Shown: positions 16,108-26,430, counted from the first letter of the stretch. The stretch: 64,000 nucleotides of DNA from Natrarchaeobaculum aegyptiacum (GCF_002156705.1 NZ_CP019893.1:2170001-2234000), one strand, 5' to 3'. Program-made: numbers and translations. Notes: generated from the letters alone by a model not told the origin.

Positions 16108-17409
16108 ATGACGACGAACGACGACACACATCCGCCGATGACTGCGTCCCCTGAGGACTCCGAGACGACACCAGATTCGTCAGATCCCGGACCGACAGAC
16201 CCGTCCGACCGGATCGTCGCCCTCGACGCGCTTCGTGGCTTCGCCCTCCTCGGGATTCTGGTAATCAACATCTGGCTGTTCGGAATGCCGACGATCGCGT
16301 CGTTCAATCCGGCCCTCTACGGGAACTTCACCGGCGTCGATTACGCCGCCTGGTTGATCAGTCACGTCTTCTTCGAACAGAAATTCGTGACGCTGTTTAC
16401 CTTCATGTTCGGTGCCGGGATCGTTCTGTTCCTCGAATCGAAAGCGCGCAAAGACCAGCCCGGTCGACGGTTACACTTCGCCAGGACGTTCTGGTTGCTC
16501 GTCATCGGTCTCGGGCACGCGTACCTGCTCTGGTACGGTGACATCCTCGTCCTCTACGCCCTGTCCGGCTTTCTCGTGGTCTGGGTGTGGCGCTGGCGGC
16601 CCCGCCGACAGTTCCTGCTCGGGGCCGTGATGTACGCACTTCCTGGAGTGCTGTACCTTCTGATGGGGATCGGCTACCTCGCGCTTCCCGAGGACGGTCA
16701 GGCCGAACTCGAGGCCGAACTGCTCGCTGCGTTCGGTGCGGGATTCTCGCCCGAGCGCGAAATCGACATCTACCAGAGCGGCTGGTTCGACCAGATGGCT
16801 CACCGCGTCCCGGTCGTCCTCGAGTTTCACACGATCGGGTTCGTCTTCGAGGCGTTCTGGATGCTCGGTGGCCTGATGATCGTTGGAATGGCCCTCTTCA
16901 AGTGGGGTATCATCTCCAACCAGCGGAGCACGCGCTTTTACCGGCGTCTCTTCGTCGGTGCCAGCGGGATCGGGTTGGTGCTGGTCCTCGCCGGGGTCTG
17001 GGCCCGCGAAGCGTTTGCGTGGGAGACGATGCCGGTGCTCACGCTCGCGTTCCAGTTCAACTACTGGGGTGCCCCGTTCCTCGCGATCGGCTACCTCGCC
17101 GGGATCATGCTGCTCTGTCGGTGGGTTCAGGAGGGGATCGTCGTCCACGCGTTGACGGCGGTGGGCCGCACCGCGTTCTCGAACTACCTGCTGCAGACGG
17201 TTCTGGCGACGACGATCTTCTACGGATACGGGTTCGGGTTGTTCGGCGAACTTGGCCGGGCGGAATTGCTCGGCGTGGTCGTGTCGATCTGGGCGGTTCA
17301 GATCGTGCTTTCGGTGTGGTGGATGAACCGGTTCCAGTTCGGTCCCGTCGAATGGGTCTGGCGGACGCTCACGTACCGTCAGCGACAGCCGATGCGACTC
17401 GAGGAGTAG
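16108..17409 (+). CDS. DUF418 (YeiB-like) membrane protein
   Basis: 433 residues. After an acidic cytoplasmic tail of about 30 residues comes ALDALRGFALLGILVINI, the opening of YeiB/DUF418 proteins, then about ten membrane helices. The C-terminal region (about 290-420) holds the DUF418 part, with ALTAVGRTAFSNYLLQT and FQFGPVEWVWRTLTY, both typical. Members are related in fold to acyltransferase-3 proteins, and a transport or acyl-transfer role at the membrane has been suggested; the function here is unknown. ATG at 16108. The gene is monocistronic, 99 bp before mutS. Confidence 0.9.
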   Translation: MTTNDDTHPPMTASPEDSETTPDSSDPGPTDPSDRIVALDALRGFALLGILVINIWLFGMPTIASFNPALYGNFTGVDYAAWLISHVFFEQKFVTLFTFMFGAGIVLFLESKARKDQPGRRLHFARTFWLLVIGLGHAYLLWYGDILVLYALSGFLVVWVWRWRPRRQFLLGAVMYALPGVLYLLMGIGYLALPEDGQAELEAELLAAFGAGFSPEREIDIYQSGWFDQMAHRVPVVLEFHTIGFVFEAFWMLGGLMIVGMALFKWGIISNQRSTRFYRRLFVGASGIGLVLVLAGVWAREAFAWETMPVLTLAFQFNYWGAPFLAIGYLAGIMLLCRWVQEGIVVHALTAVGRTAFSNYLLQTVLATTIFYGYGFGLFGELGRAELLGVVVSIWAVQIVLSVWWMNRFQFGPVEWVWRTLTYRQRQPMRLEE

Positions 17410-17508
17410 TCCGAACTGGGTTTCGCCGAGGCTCCCTCGAGCAGCACGATCCGAGACGTCCACCGCGGAACCCGCAGCATTTTAGCGATGGGACGACTGT
17501 CACCGGAT

Positions 17509-20157
17509 ATGACCGAGGCGACGGGTATCGTCGGGGAGTTCCTCTCGCTCAAGGGTGAGACCGACGCCGACGTGCTGGCGATGCAGTGTGGTGATTTCTA
17601 CGAGTTCTTCGGTGACGATGCCGAACTCGTCGGCGAGGAACTCGAGCTCAAGGTGACCTCGAAGTCCTCGCAGGGCCAATCGTATCCGATGGCCGGCGTC
17701 CCGCTCGACGACCTGACGCCGTATCTCAAGGCGCTGGTCGAACGCGGCTACCGCGTCGCCGTCGCCGACCAGTACGAGACCGACGGCGGCCACGCCCGCG
17801 AAATCGTCCGCGTCGTCACTCCCGGAACCTTACTCGAGACGAGCGACGCAGATGCCCAGTACCTCGCGGCGGTCGTATGTGACGGCGATCCGGCAGACGG
17901 GACCGACGGAGCCAGCTACGGCCTCGCCTTCGCGGACGTCACGACCGGCCGCTTCCTCGTCGCCGAGGCCGACGACCGTGAGGCGGCGCTAACGGAACTC
18001 TACCGGTTCGATCCCGTCGAGGTGCTACCCGGTCCCGACGCCAGAACCGACGACGAGCTACTTTCGACCGTCCGGAACCGGTTCGACGCGACCCTGACGC
18101 TCCACGAGACCGAAGCGTTCGCGCCGAAGCGGGCCGCCCACAGCGTCCGCGACCAGTTCGGCACCGAAACCGTCGACCGGCTCGCAGTCGACGAGCCTGC
18201 CATCGCCGCCGCGGGGGCGATCCTCGCGTACGTCGAGGAGACCGGCACCGGCGTGCTGGCCTCGATGACCCGTATCGGCACCCACCAGGGCGACGACCAC
18301 GTCGCGCTCGATTCGACCACCCAGCGCAACCTCGAGCTCACCGAAACGATGCACGGCGATCACGAGGGGACGCTGTTCGAGACGATCGACCATACCGAGA
18401 CGAGCGCCGGCCGGCGTCTCCTCAAGGAGTGGCTTTCCCGCCCGCGACGGTCCCTCGAGACGCTCGAGCGCCGACAGGAGTCGGTCGCTGCGCTCTCGTC
18501 GGCTGCGCTCGCCCGCGACGAGTTGCAGGACGCCATGGGCGAGGCCTACGACCTCGAGCGACTGGCCTCGAAGGCGAGCCACGGCAGCGCCGACGCGCGG
18601 GATCTCGTGGCGGCCCGCGAGACGCTCGCTGTACTTCCCGACATCGTCGAGACGATCGAGTCGACGCCCGAGCTGGCAGACTCGCCGCTGGCCGAAATCG
18701 TCGACCGACCCGACCGTGAGGCCGCCGCTGACCTCCGGGAAACCCTCGAGGCGGCTATCGTCGACGAGCCGCCGTCGACGGTCACGCAGGGAGAACTGTT
18801 CAGGCGGGGATACGACGACGAGTTAGACGAGGTAATCGAGCGCCACGAAGCAGTTCGCTCCTGGCTCGAGCGCCTGGCCGACCGCGAGAAGCGCGACCAC
18901 GGACTCAGTCACGTCACCGTCGATCGCAACACGACCGACGGCTACTACATTCAGGTTGGCCGGTCGGCCGCCGACGGCGTCCCCGACCACTACGAGGAGA
19001 TCAAGACGCTCAAGAATTCAAAGCGCTTTACGACCGACGAACTCGAGGCGAAAGAACGCGAGATCCTTCGGCTCGAAGACCGACGGGGCGACCTCGAGTA
19101 CGACCTCTTCGAGGAGTTGCGCGAGACCGTGGCCGCCCACGCCGAACTCCTTCAGGACGTCGGCCGGACGCTCGCGACCGTCGACGCACTGGCGAGCCTC
19201 GCGACCCACGCCGCTGAGAACCGCTGGGTCAAGCCCGAGTTACACCGGGGCGACGGCCTCGAGATCGACCAGGGTCGCCATCCGGTCGTCGAGCAGACGA
19301 CCGAGTTCGTGCCCAACGACGTCTCTCTCGACGACGATCGGAGCTTTCTGGTCGTGACTGGGCCCAACATGTCCGGCAAGTCGACCTACATGCGTCAGGT
19401 GGCCTGTATCGTCCTGTTAGCCCAGATCGGGAGCTTCGTCCCGGCGCGCGAGGCCGAGATCGGGCTGGTCGACGGCATTTTCACACGCGTGGGCGCGCTC
19501 GACGAACTCGCACAGGGACGGTCGACGTTCATGGTCGAGATGAGCGAACTGTCGAACATCCTCCACACGGCCACCGAGGAGTCACTCGTCATCTTAGACG
19601 AGGTCGGCCGCGGGACGGCCACCTACGACGGTATCTCGATCGCCTGGGCCGCGACGGAGTACCTGCACAACGAGATCGGTGCCAAGACCCTCTTTGCGAC
19701 CCACTACCACGAACTGACGGGCCTCGCCGAGAACCTCCCACGAGTGGCCAACGTCCACGTCGCGGCGGACGAACGCGACGGCGACGTCACCTTCCTCCGG
19801 ACGGTTCGGGAGGGGCCGACCGATCGCTCCTACGGCATCCACGTCGCGGATCTGGCGGGCGTTCCCGACCCCGTCGTCGACCGGGCAACGGACGTTCTCG
19901 AGCGCCTGCGCGAGGAGAAGGCCATCGAGGCCAGGGGCGGCTCGAGCGATCCCGTCCAGACGGTGTTCGACCTCTCGAGCGGGCAGTTCCGCGGGCCGGC
20001 CAACGCCGATGGCGGCGAGCCGAGCGCGGCGAGCCTCGACCCCGAGACGAAACGCGTGCTCGAGGACCTCGAATCGGTCGACGTGAACCAGACGCCGCCA
20101 GTGGAACTCATCGCGAAAGTTCAGGAGTGGCAGCGGCGACTCGAGGACGACTCCTGA
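17509..20157 (+). CDS. mutS: DNA mismatch repair protein MutS
   Basis: 882 residues, full-length MutS1 type. Domain I contains the mismatch-sensing F-Y-E (residues 30-32 in CGDFYEFF). The connector, lever and clamp regions follow, then the ATPase with Walker A TGPNMSGKST (about 617), VILDEVGRGTATYDG (Walker B) and FATHYHEL. MutS recognises mispaired bases and, with ATP, recruits MutL. MutL is not in this window. I chose ATG 17509 (MTEATGIVGEF, family-like); an ATG seven codons upstream (17488) is also possible. The last 60 residues are an acidic tail ending in the C-terminal helix used for dimer contacts. Confidence 0.95.
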   Translation: MTEATGIVGEFLSLKGETDADVLAMQCGDFYEFFGDDAELVGEELELKVTSKSSQGQSYPMAGVPLDDLTPYLKALVERGYRVAVADQYETDGGHAREIVRVVTPGTLLETSDADAQYLAAVVCDGDPADGTDGASYGLAFADVTTGRFLVAEADDREAALTELYRFDPVEVLPGPDARTDDELLSTVRNRFDATLTLHETEAFAPKRAAHSVRDQFGTETVDRLAVDEPAIAAAGAILAYVEETGTGVLASMTRIGTHQGDDHVALDSTTQRNLELTETMHGDHEGTLFETIDHTETSAGRRLLKEWLSRPRRSLETLERRQESVAALSSAALARDELQDAMGEAYDLERLASKASHGSADARDLVAARETLAVLPDIVETIESTPELADSPLAEIVDRPDREAAADLRETLEAAIVDEPPSTVTQGELFRRGYDDELDEVIERHEAVRSWLERLADREKRDHGLSHVTVDRNTTDGYYIQVGRSAADGVPDHYEEIKTLKNSKRFTTDELEAKEREILRLEDRRGDLEYDLFEELRETVAAHAELLQDVGRTLATVDALASLATHAAENRWVKPELHRGDGLEIDQGRHPVVEQTTEFVPNDVSLDDDRSFLVVTGPNMSGKSTYMRQVACIVLLAQIGSFVPAREAEIGLVDGIFTRVGALDELAQGRSTFMVEMSELSNILHTATEESLVILDEVGRGTATYDGISIAWAATEYLHNEIGAKTLFATHYHELTGLAENLPRVANVHVAADERDGDVTFLRTVREGPTDRSYGIHVADLAGVPDPVVDRATDVLERLREEKAIEARGGSSDPVQTVFDLSSGQFRGPANADGGEPSAASLDPETKRVLEDLESVDVNQTPPVELIAKVQEWQRRLEDDS

Positions 20158-20245
20158 GCGGGGATCGGTGTCTCGTGACGCCGCGTGCCGTACACGCTGT
20201 ACAACCGAAGACAACTGGCTTAACATTGCTAAGGTGTGTCGGTGG

Positions 20246-20252
20246 TATTAAG
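20246..20252 (+). promoter_or_regulatory. TATA box of the acyl-CoA fusion gene
   Basis: TATTAAG 25-31 nt before the ATG at 20277. It also argues against longer in-frame starts that would lie inside or upstream of it. Confidence 0.5.
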
Positions 20253-20276
20253 ACGGTCGTAATCGTTCGTGTGGGT

Positions 20277-22235
20277 ATGTCACTCGACAGCATCGACCGC
20301 GTCGCCGTCCTCGGCGCGGGGAACATGGGACACGGGATCACCGAAGTGACCGCGATGGCCGGCTACGACGTCACGATGCGGGACATCAAAGACGAGTTCG
20401 TCGACGACGGCTACGAGCAGATCGCCTGGAGCCTCGAGAAACTCGAGGAGAAAGAGCTGATCGACGAATCCGCAGACGAGGTCCTCTCGCGAATCGACAC
20501 CACGACGGACCTCGAGGCTGCCGTTTCCGACGCCGACCTCGTGATCGAGGCCGCCCCCGAGAACCTCGAGTTGAAACACGACATCTTCACCGACTTAGAG
20601 GAGTTCTGTAGCGAGGACACGCTGCTTGCGACCAACACCTCGAGCCTGCCGATCACCGACATCGCAGAGCCCGTCGACACTGCCGATCGGGTGCTCGGCC
20701 TGCACTTTTTCAACCCGCCGGTGAAGATGGACCTCGTCGAGGTCATCTACGGCGAGGAAACCAGCGACGAGGCTGCCCAGGCGGGCTACGAGTGGGTCGA
20801 GTCGATCGGCAAGACGCCGATCTACGTCCGCAAGGACGTCCGCGGCTTCGTCGTCAACACGATCGTCGGCCCGTTCGGCGGCGAACCCGCCTGGATGGTC
20901 TCGGAGGGTGAGGCTACTATTCGGGAAGCCGACGCGACGATGGTTCACGAACGCGGCTATCCGATGGGGCCGTTCGAACTCGGCGACCTCACCGGTATCG
21001 ACGTCGGCTACCACGTTCGCAAGGAAAGCGGTGCCCCGATTCCGCCGATCACCGAGGAAAAAGTCGAGAACGACGAACTCGGTCAGAAGACGGGCAAGGG
21101 CTTCTACGACTACGAGGACGGTGACGGTGCCGACTATGGCCCCGACGACGCCGGCGACTTCGACTGGCTCCGGGTCGAGGCCCGTATGATCAACCGCGCG
21201 GCCTTCCTCGTCGGCGACGACGTTGCCACTCCCGAAGAGGTCGACACGGGCGTTCAACTCGGACTCGGCTTCCCCGAGGGAATCTGCCGACGGGCCGACA
21301 AGATCGGCCTCGACGAGGTCCTCGAGAAACTGGAGACCCTGGAGGAGGAAACCGGCAGCGAGCGCTTCGAGCCCCACCCATACCTCGAGGAACTCGTCGA
21401 AGACGGCAAGACCGGCGAGGACGCCGGCGCGGGCTTCTACGAGTACGACACCGACGAGGGTGGCCTCGACTCCTACCACAACCTGAACGCCGACCTCGAC
21501 GACGGCGTCCTCCGGGTCGAACTCGACCGCCCAACGCGGATGAACGCCCTGAATGCGGAACTGCTCGAGGAACTCGACGACCTCTTCTCGACGGTCGACA
21601 CCGACGAGGTCCGCTGTGCGACCATCGAGGGCGCAGGCGACCGCGCGTTCTGTGCCGGTGCCGACGTCACCAGCTTCGCGGGTGCGGACCCGACCGAACT
21701 GATGGAAGTCACGCCGACGTTCGAGACGATCAACGAGTTCGAACGGCCCGTCGTCGCGAAGATCGACGGCTTCTGTCTCGGTGGCGGCCTCGAACTCGCA
21801 CTGTCCTGTGATCTGCGACTCGCGACCGAACGGTCGGAGTTCGGTGCCCCCGAGATCAACCTCGGGCTCATCCCCGGCGGTGGCGGCACCCAGCGACTCA
21901 TGCGCGTCCTCGGCGAGACTCGCGCGAAGGAACTCGTCTTCCGCGGCGAGCACATCGACGCCGAGCGCGCCCAGGAGTGGGGACTGATCAACCGCGCAGT
22001 CGACCGCGAGGAGTTCGACGACCTCGTCGAGGAGTGGGTCGACGACCTCGCAGGCGGCCCGCCGATCGGCCTCAAGGTCGCAAAGAAGGTCATGAACGAG
22101 GGACAGGACGCCAGCCTCGACGCCGCCATCGCGATGGAGAGTCAGGGCTTCGGCCTGCTCTCGAGCACCGACGACGTGATGGAGGGCGCGATGGCGTTCG
22201 CCGAGGACCGCGACCCCGAGTTCGAGGGGAAGTAA
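20277..22235 (+). CDS. 3-Hydroxyacyl-CoA dehydrogenase / enoyl-CoA hydratase fusion
   Basis: 652 residues. Residues 1-185 are the NAD-binding part (VAVLGAGNMGHGITEV, LHFFNPPVKMDLVEV), then two C-terminal dehydrogenase domains (to about 400, with LIPMG-like MGPFELGDLTGIDVGYH). Residues 410-652 are a crotonase: AFCAGADVTSF, the oxyanion segment KIDGFCLGGGLELALSCD and PEINLGLIPGGGGTQRL with the acidic catalytic residue region. This order (dehydrogenase first) is the archaeal type, the reverse of bacterial FadB. It hydrates enoyl-CoA and oxidises the 3-hydroxyacyl-CoA in beta-oxidation. The thioesterase gene follows after only 3 bp, so they are probably co-transcribed. Confidence 0.93.
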   Translation: MSLDSIDRVAVLGAGNMGHGITEVTAMAGYDVTMRDIKDEFVDDGYEQIAWSLEKLEEKELIDESADEVLSRIDTTTDLEAAVSDADLVIEAAPENLELKHDIFTDLEEFCSEDTLLATNTSSLPITDIAEPVDTADRVLGLHFFNPPVKMDLVEVIYGEETSDEAAQAGYEWVESIGKTPIYVRKDVRGFVVNTIVGPFGGEPAWMVSEGEATIREADATMVHERGYPMGPFELGDLTGIDVGYHVRKESGAPIPPITEEKVENDELGQKTGKGFYDYEDGDGADYGPDDAGDFDWLRVEARMINRAAFLVGDDVATPEEVDTGVQLGLGFPEGICRRADKIGLDEVLEKLETLEEETGSERFEPHPYLEELVEDGKTGEDAGAGFYEYDTDEGGLDSYHNLNADLDDGVLRVELDRPTRMNALNAELLEELDDLFSTVDTDEVRCATIEGAGDRAFCAGADVTSFAGADPTELMEVTPTFETINEFERPVVAKIDGFCLGGGLELALSCDLRLATERSEFGAPEINLGLIPGGGGTQRLMRVLGETRAKELVFRGEHIDAERAQEWGLINRAVDREEFDDLVEEWVDDLAGGPPIGLKVAKKVMNEGQDASLDAAIAMESQGFGLLSSTDDVMEGAMAFAEDRDPEFEGK

Positions 22236-22238
22236 GCG

Positions 22239-22694
22239 ATGGCCGATTCCGAGTCGACCGACGAGGGCTGGCCCGAGTGGCGGTCGTTCGTCGACCGGCA
22301 CGGCTACCTCTCCTGGCTCGGAATCGACGTCGAGCACCTGGCTGACGGCCGGGCCGTCCTCGTCGTCGAGCGCGACGAGGAGTTCGAAAACCCCGTGGGC
22401 AACGACGGCTACGACCCCGTCCACGGCGGCATCGTCGCGACGCTGATCGACACCTCGAGTGCGTTCGCCCTGCGGACCACGTTCGAGGACCCGGCGGCGG
22501 TCGGGATGACGACGACGGACCTCAACGTCTCGTATATGCGCCCGGCGACCGGCGACCTGCGTGCGGAAGCCGAAGTACGCCGCGTCGGTGGGTCGACGGG
22601 CGTAACCACCGTCAGCGTCGTCGGTTCCGACGGCGAGGCCGCAGTCGGCCGGACGACGTACCGGCTGTTCAGGCCGAGCGATCGAGAGGCGTAA
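22239..22694 (+). CDS. PaaI-family hotdog-fold acyl-CoA thioesterase
   Basis: 151 residues with a single hotdog domain. The catalytic segment YDPVHGGIVATLIDTSSAFA contains the HGG motif and an Asp typical of PaaI-type thioesterases; MTTTDLNVSYMRPA is the conserved strand after it. These enzymes hydrolyse acyl- or phenylacetyl-CoA esters and release coenzyme A. It begins 3 bp after the hydroxyacyl-CoA dehydrogenase/hydratase stop, implying a shared transcript in fatty-acid or aromatic-acid degradation. Substrate specificity cannot be read from sequence. Confidence 0.9.
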   Translation: MADSESTDEGWPEWRSFVDRHGYLSWLGIDVEHLADGRAVLVVERDEEFENPVGNDGYDPVHGGIVATLIDTSSAFALRTTFEDPAAVGMTTTDLNVSYMRPATGDLRAEAEVRRVGGSTGVTTVSVVGSDGEAAVGRTTYRLFRPSDREA

Positions 22695-22703
22695 CTCGAG
22701 GCC

Positions 22704-23252
22704 CTACTCCCCCGTTTCCTCCCGCAGGTCCTCGTAAATCCGGGGGTCGGTCCGGAACTTGAGAACGTTGTGGACGGCGCTGTTGCGCAGGTTCGCGATC
22801 ACGTCGCCGTGTTCTTTGTAGCAGTCGTGAATCCACTTCGAGACCTGCTGGCGGTTGCGGAACATCATCACGCTCTTCCACTGGTACTCGCCGTCCGAAA
22901 GGAAGAAAAACAGCGTGTGCTTGTCCTCTTTGACGTACTCCATCGCCTCGCGCCAGTTGTCGGCGAAGTGTTCGGGGTTGAACTTGAACTCGAACAGCGC
23001 GAAGATGTAGTAGTCTTCGTTTGGAATGATCGCCTCCCGGAAGACGCCCTCGTCGCGCATCCGCCGAATCGACTCGCTGACGGTGACGTGGGAGACGTCG
23101 ATATCGTATCGCGACTCGAGGACGTCCGTCAGTTCTCGCGAAGAGAGCTGTGGGTCGTTCGAGAGTTCACAGAGGATCGCAATGTCGCGATCCTTGAAGT
23201 CCCAGTTTGGTTCCTCGTGGCCGCCGTTGGTCCAGAACTCCTCGTCGGTCAT
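22704..23252 (-). CDS. Winged-helix transcription regulator (Lrp/AsnC-like DNA-binding domain)
   Basis: 182 residues. Residues 15-75 form a winged helix: DRDIAILCELSNDPQLSSREL, the recognition part VSHVTVSESIRRMRDEGVFREAI. The remaining 100 residues contain FALFEFKFNPEHF and TLFFFLSDGEYQWKSVMMF, which looks like a sensing or dimerisation domain different from the classical RAM domain. ATG 23252 is the natural start. It converges with the beta-oxidation genes, which makes control of those genes a reasonable guess but nothing more. Cytoplasmic, DNA-binding. Confidence 0.85.
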   Translation of the reverse strand: MTDEEFWTNGGHEEPNWDFKDRDIAILCELSNDPQLSSRELTDVLESRYDIDVSHVTVSESIRRMRDEGVFREAIIPNEDYYIFALFEFKFNPEHFADNWREAMEYVKEDKHTLFFFLSDGEYQWKSVMMFRNRQQVSKWIHDCYKEHGDVIANLRNSAVHNVLKFRTDPRIYEDLREETGE

Positions 23253-23538
23253 GAGTACCGCCCCCCGGGCTGACCGCACTCCCGTGTCGGTCGGCGATGT
23301 CCGGGTGTCCTCACCGCTGTGGTACCATCCCTTTCACTACCGTACAGCCTGCACATACCCTCCCATTCGCTTCCAACAGTAAGTGAGTTCGGGATCGTTT
23401 CCTATCGTTGTTAACACCATGCTGGCAGCTCGAGCGACGAATTCCGGAGTCACTGCTGAATCGTGGATCGCTGGATCAGCTGGAGGCTGTGACGGCACTG
23501 CTCGAGAGGCACCGACTACAGCTGCCGTCAGCGCTGGG

Positions 23539-26307
23539 TCATTCATCCGGTGCCAGCGACGACAGCGACTCTTCGCCGATCTCCTCGAGGACGTGCTCGT
23601 GGAACGACTGGAGGGCGGCGCTCTCGTCTTCGGCGAGGACGACGTCGCTGGCAGAGAGGGTCGCGAGGCCGAACGCCCGCGGCGTCGGCGAGTCGAGTAA
23701 CTGGCACTCGACGGCGACGTCGCCGTCGTCGATCGCTTCGACGAGCGCCTCGAGTTCGGCCACGTTCAACTTGTCCTCGAGAATTTCGCGGTAGGTCTCT
23801 TCGATCACAGCGAACTCCTCTAAGTCCTCGGCGAACCCGAGCAGCATCTCACTCGAGACCTGCTGTTCGCTCGCGGATTTCTCGTAGCCCTTGTAGCGTT
23901 TTAAGATCATCAGCGAGCGCGTGGCGTTGATCCGGAAGTACCGCTGGAGGAGGTCCGTCCCCGAGAGGGCCGTCCGCAGGTCTGCACGGACCTGCTCGGG
24001 CTCGAGGTCGTCGATGATGCCCTCGAGGTCGATCTTCCGATTCAGCGGCATCGTGAGGACGAAGCCGTTGTCGGCGACGGCGACCTTGACGTTCGCGGTG
24101 GCGACCTGGGCACAGCGGTAAGCGAGCAGTCTCGAGAAGCCGTCGTTGAGCCGGCGGCCTGAGCCGGAGTGGACGTAGTAGTGGCGCTCGTACTCCTCGC
24201 GGTCGCGGACGACTTCGACGGCGAGTCGGTCGTCGGTGCTGACGCTCTCGGGACCAGCGTAGCGGAGCTGGTGGTCGAACAGGCGAGCGATGGCCCGGAC
24301 GGCGTCGTCGTCCAGCGGAAAGTCGCGGAGCCAGGCCCGGACGCGAGGTGGACCGCCCGCCTCGTAGTGGTCGAGCAACTCGCCCTGGAAGGCCAGGACT
24401 TCGCGGCCCAGATCGTACGATAGCGGGAGCCGTTCGGAGTACCACGAGGGAACCGTCGGCTGGGCGCTCGTGCGGTCGACGTAGATCTTCGAGCCGCGCC
24501 GGTAGCGGTACTCGAAGTGGTTGCCCCCGAGGACGAAGACGTCGCCTTTCTCGAGCGTGTCGAGGTAGTCCTCGTCAAGCTGGCCGACCCACTCGTCGCT
24601 CGCGCGCGTGTAGACGTCGCAGGTGAACGAGTCCGGAATCGTCCCGATGTTGGTCATGTAGATCACCCGCGCGAGGCGGCCGCGCTTGCCGATCAGCGGC
24701 TCGCCCACGGGGTACTCCTCGTAGTGGTGCTCGCCGTCGGGCGGGTCGTTCTCGTCGCGCCAGATCTTCGCGTAGACGTTGCGGTCCTCGAGGCCGGCGT
24801 ATTCGGCGGTGAGATAGCGCATGAGCGACTCCCACTCCTCGTCGCCGAAGTCGCGGTACGGATACGACCGCCGCAGGATGGCCCGGATCTCCCGTTCCGG
24901 CCGGATTTCGGCGATGGCCATGCCGTAGACGTGCTGGGCGGCGACGTCGTGGGCGTTCTCGGGAATCGAAACCGAGTCGACGAACCCCTCTTCGGCCGTC
25001 TTGAGCATGACGGCGCACTCGAGCAGTTCGTCCCGGTCCAGGGCGATCACCCGTCCCGTGACGGTCTGGCCGACGCGGTGGCCGGCGCGGCCGACCCGCT
25101 GGAGCAGCGCGGCGACCGATTTGGGGGAGCCGACCTGCACGACGAGGTCGACGTGGGGCATGTCGATGCCCAGCTCGAGGCTGGTCGAGGTCGTCACCAC
25201 GTCGAGGTCGCCGGATTTGAGCCGGGACTCGACGTCGTGGCGGACGTCCTTCGAGAGGCTGCCGTGGTGGCACGCGGAGTTCGTCTCGTCGTAGTCGTCG
25301 AACCGGTCCCGGAGGTTGTGGAGGACGCGTTCGGCACCCGACCGGGTGTTCGTGAACACGAGCGTGTTCGTGTGCTTCTGGACGTGCTCGTGGAGCCGAC
25401 GGTAGAAGCGTTCCTGAACGATCTCTCTGGGCGTGTTGATCAGGTCGTCGGTCGGACACTCGAGTTCGAGGTCGAACTCGCGGGCGAAGCGGGCGTCGAC
25501 GATTTCGTAGTCCCGGTGTTCGCCACCGGGCTCTTCACGCCCAACGAGGAACTCTCCCACGTCCTCGAGCGGTTCGATCGTCGCCGAGCAGCCGATTCGC
25601 GTAATCTCTGACTCGGCGAGGGCCTGGAGTCTCTCGAGGCTCACCGCGAGGTGGGTGCCGCGCTTGCCCGCCGCGAGCGCGTGAATTTCGTCGACGATGA
25701 CGTACTCTACGGTTCGGAGTTTCTCGCGGAACTTCGGCGAGTTGAGCAGGATGGCGAGAGTCTCCGGCGTCGTGTTGAGGATGTGGGGAGTCTCCTCGAG
25801 CATCTTCTGACGGTCGCTCGAGGAGGTGTCGCCGTGGCGGATGGCGTGGCGAATCTCGCCGATCGTCTGGTCGTCGCGTTCGTCGACGATCGATTCGATG
25901 CCCTCGAGGGGCACCTCGAGATTCCGGTGGATGTCGTTGGCGAGCGATTTGAGCGGGGAGACGTACAGACAGTAGACCGAGTTCTCGAGGCCGTCTTCGG
26001 TGTCTCTATCCAGTCGATAGAGACGATTCAGTATATATAAGAACGACGACATGGTCTTCCCCGATCCCGTCGGCGCACACACCAGCGTGTTCGTCCCCTC
26101 GTGTATCTTCGGAATCGCCCCGCGCTGTGGCGGGGTGAAAAACCCCCCGTTCTCGGGGACGAACTCGCCGAACTCCGCGAGCCACCACTCCTGGACGGCG
26201 GGCTCGAGCAGTTCGAAGACGTCGGTGTCTTCGACCGTCGTCTCGTCCGGGTCGAACGGCAGGTCGGCCTCGGGGACGGGCAACTCGAGGAACTCGGTCC
26301 CGGCCAT
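23539..26307 (-). CDS. lhr: Lhr-type DEAD/DEAH superfamily 2 helicase
   Basis: 922 residues, the usual archaeal Lhr size. Q motif TPPQRGAIP, Walker A APTGSGKT (about 78-85), VIVDEIHALAAGKRGTHLA (motif II DEIH), GCSAT (motif III), TSLELGIDMPHV and QRVGRAGHR (motif VI) are all visible, followed by the winged-helix and C-terminal DUF4999/Lhr-specific region. Lhr proteins are 3'-5' helicases that unwind RNA-DNA or DNA forks in repair. ATG 26307 (MAGTEFLEL) is preferred over a GTG 14 codons upstream. The 3' end faces the Lrp-like regulator; the gene is single. Confidence 0.92.
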   Translation of the reverse strand: MAGTEFLELPVPEADLPFDPDETTVEDTDVFELLEPAVQEWWLAEFGEFVPENGGFFTPPQRGAIPKIHEGTNTLVCAPTGSGKTMSSFLYILNRLYRLDRDTEDGLENSVYCLYVSPLKSLANDIHRNLEVPLEGIESIVDERDDQTIGEIRHAIRHGDTSSSDRQKMLEETPHILNTTPETLAILLNSPKFREKLRTVEYVIVDEIHALAAGKRGTHLAVSLERLQALAESEITRIGCSATIEPLEDVGEFLVGREEPGGEHRDYEIVDARFAREFDLELECPTDDLINTPREIVQERFYRRLHEHVQKHTNTLVFTNTRSGAERVLHNLRDRFDDYDETNSACHHGSLSKDVRHDVESRLKSGDLDVVTTSTSLELGIDMPHVDLVVQVGSPKSVAALLQRVGRAGHRVGQTVTGRVIALDRDELLECAVMLKTAEEGFVDSVSIPENAHDVAAQHVYGMAIAEIRPEREIRAILRRSYPYRDFGDEEWESLMRYLTAEYAGLEDRNVYAKIWRDENDPPDGEHHYEEYPVGEPLIGKRGRLARVIYMTNIGTIPDSFTCDVYTRASDEWVGQLDEDYLDTLEKGDVFVLGGNHFEYRYRRGSKIYVDRTSAQPTVPSWYSERLPLSYDLGREVLAFQGELLDHYEAGGPPRVRAWLRDFPLDDDAVRAIARLFDHQLRYAGPESVSTDDRLAVEVVRDREEYERHYYVHSGSGRRLNDGFSRLLAYRCAQVATANVKVAVADNGFVLTMPLNRKIDLEGIIDDLEPEQVRADLRTALSGTDLLQRYFRINATRSLMILKRYKGYEKSASEQQVSSEMLLGFAEDLEEFAVIEETYREILEDKLNVAELEALVEAIDDGDVAVECQLLDSPTPRAFGLATLSASDVVLAEDESAALQSFHEHVLEEIGEESLSSLAPDE

Positions 26308-26430
26308 TGGAGGTCTCTCGGGAACGGGCGCGTAAGAGGGTTTGGCCACCGGAGTGAAAGTGAAGCTGACGCTCGAGGATCACCGCGTTCGGTTTTCCGT
26401 TCGTCCGCACGAGCGGCCCAGAACGGAGAC

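Noticed and set aside
20595-22424. Minus-strand frame of 609 codons opposite the acyl-CoA fusion gene
   Set aside because: Same artefact; the plus-strand protein has all enzyme motifs.
24517-25611. Plus-strand frame of 364 codons opposite the helicase gene
   Set aside because: Antisense shadow; no motif or sensible start.
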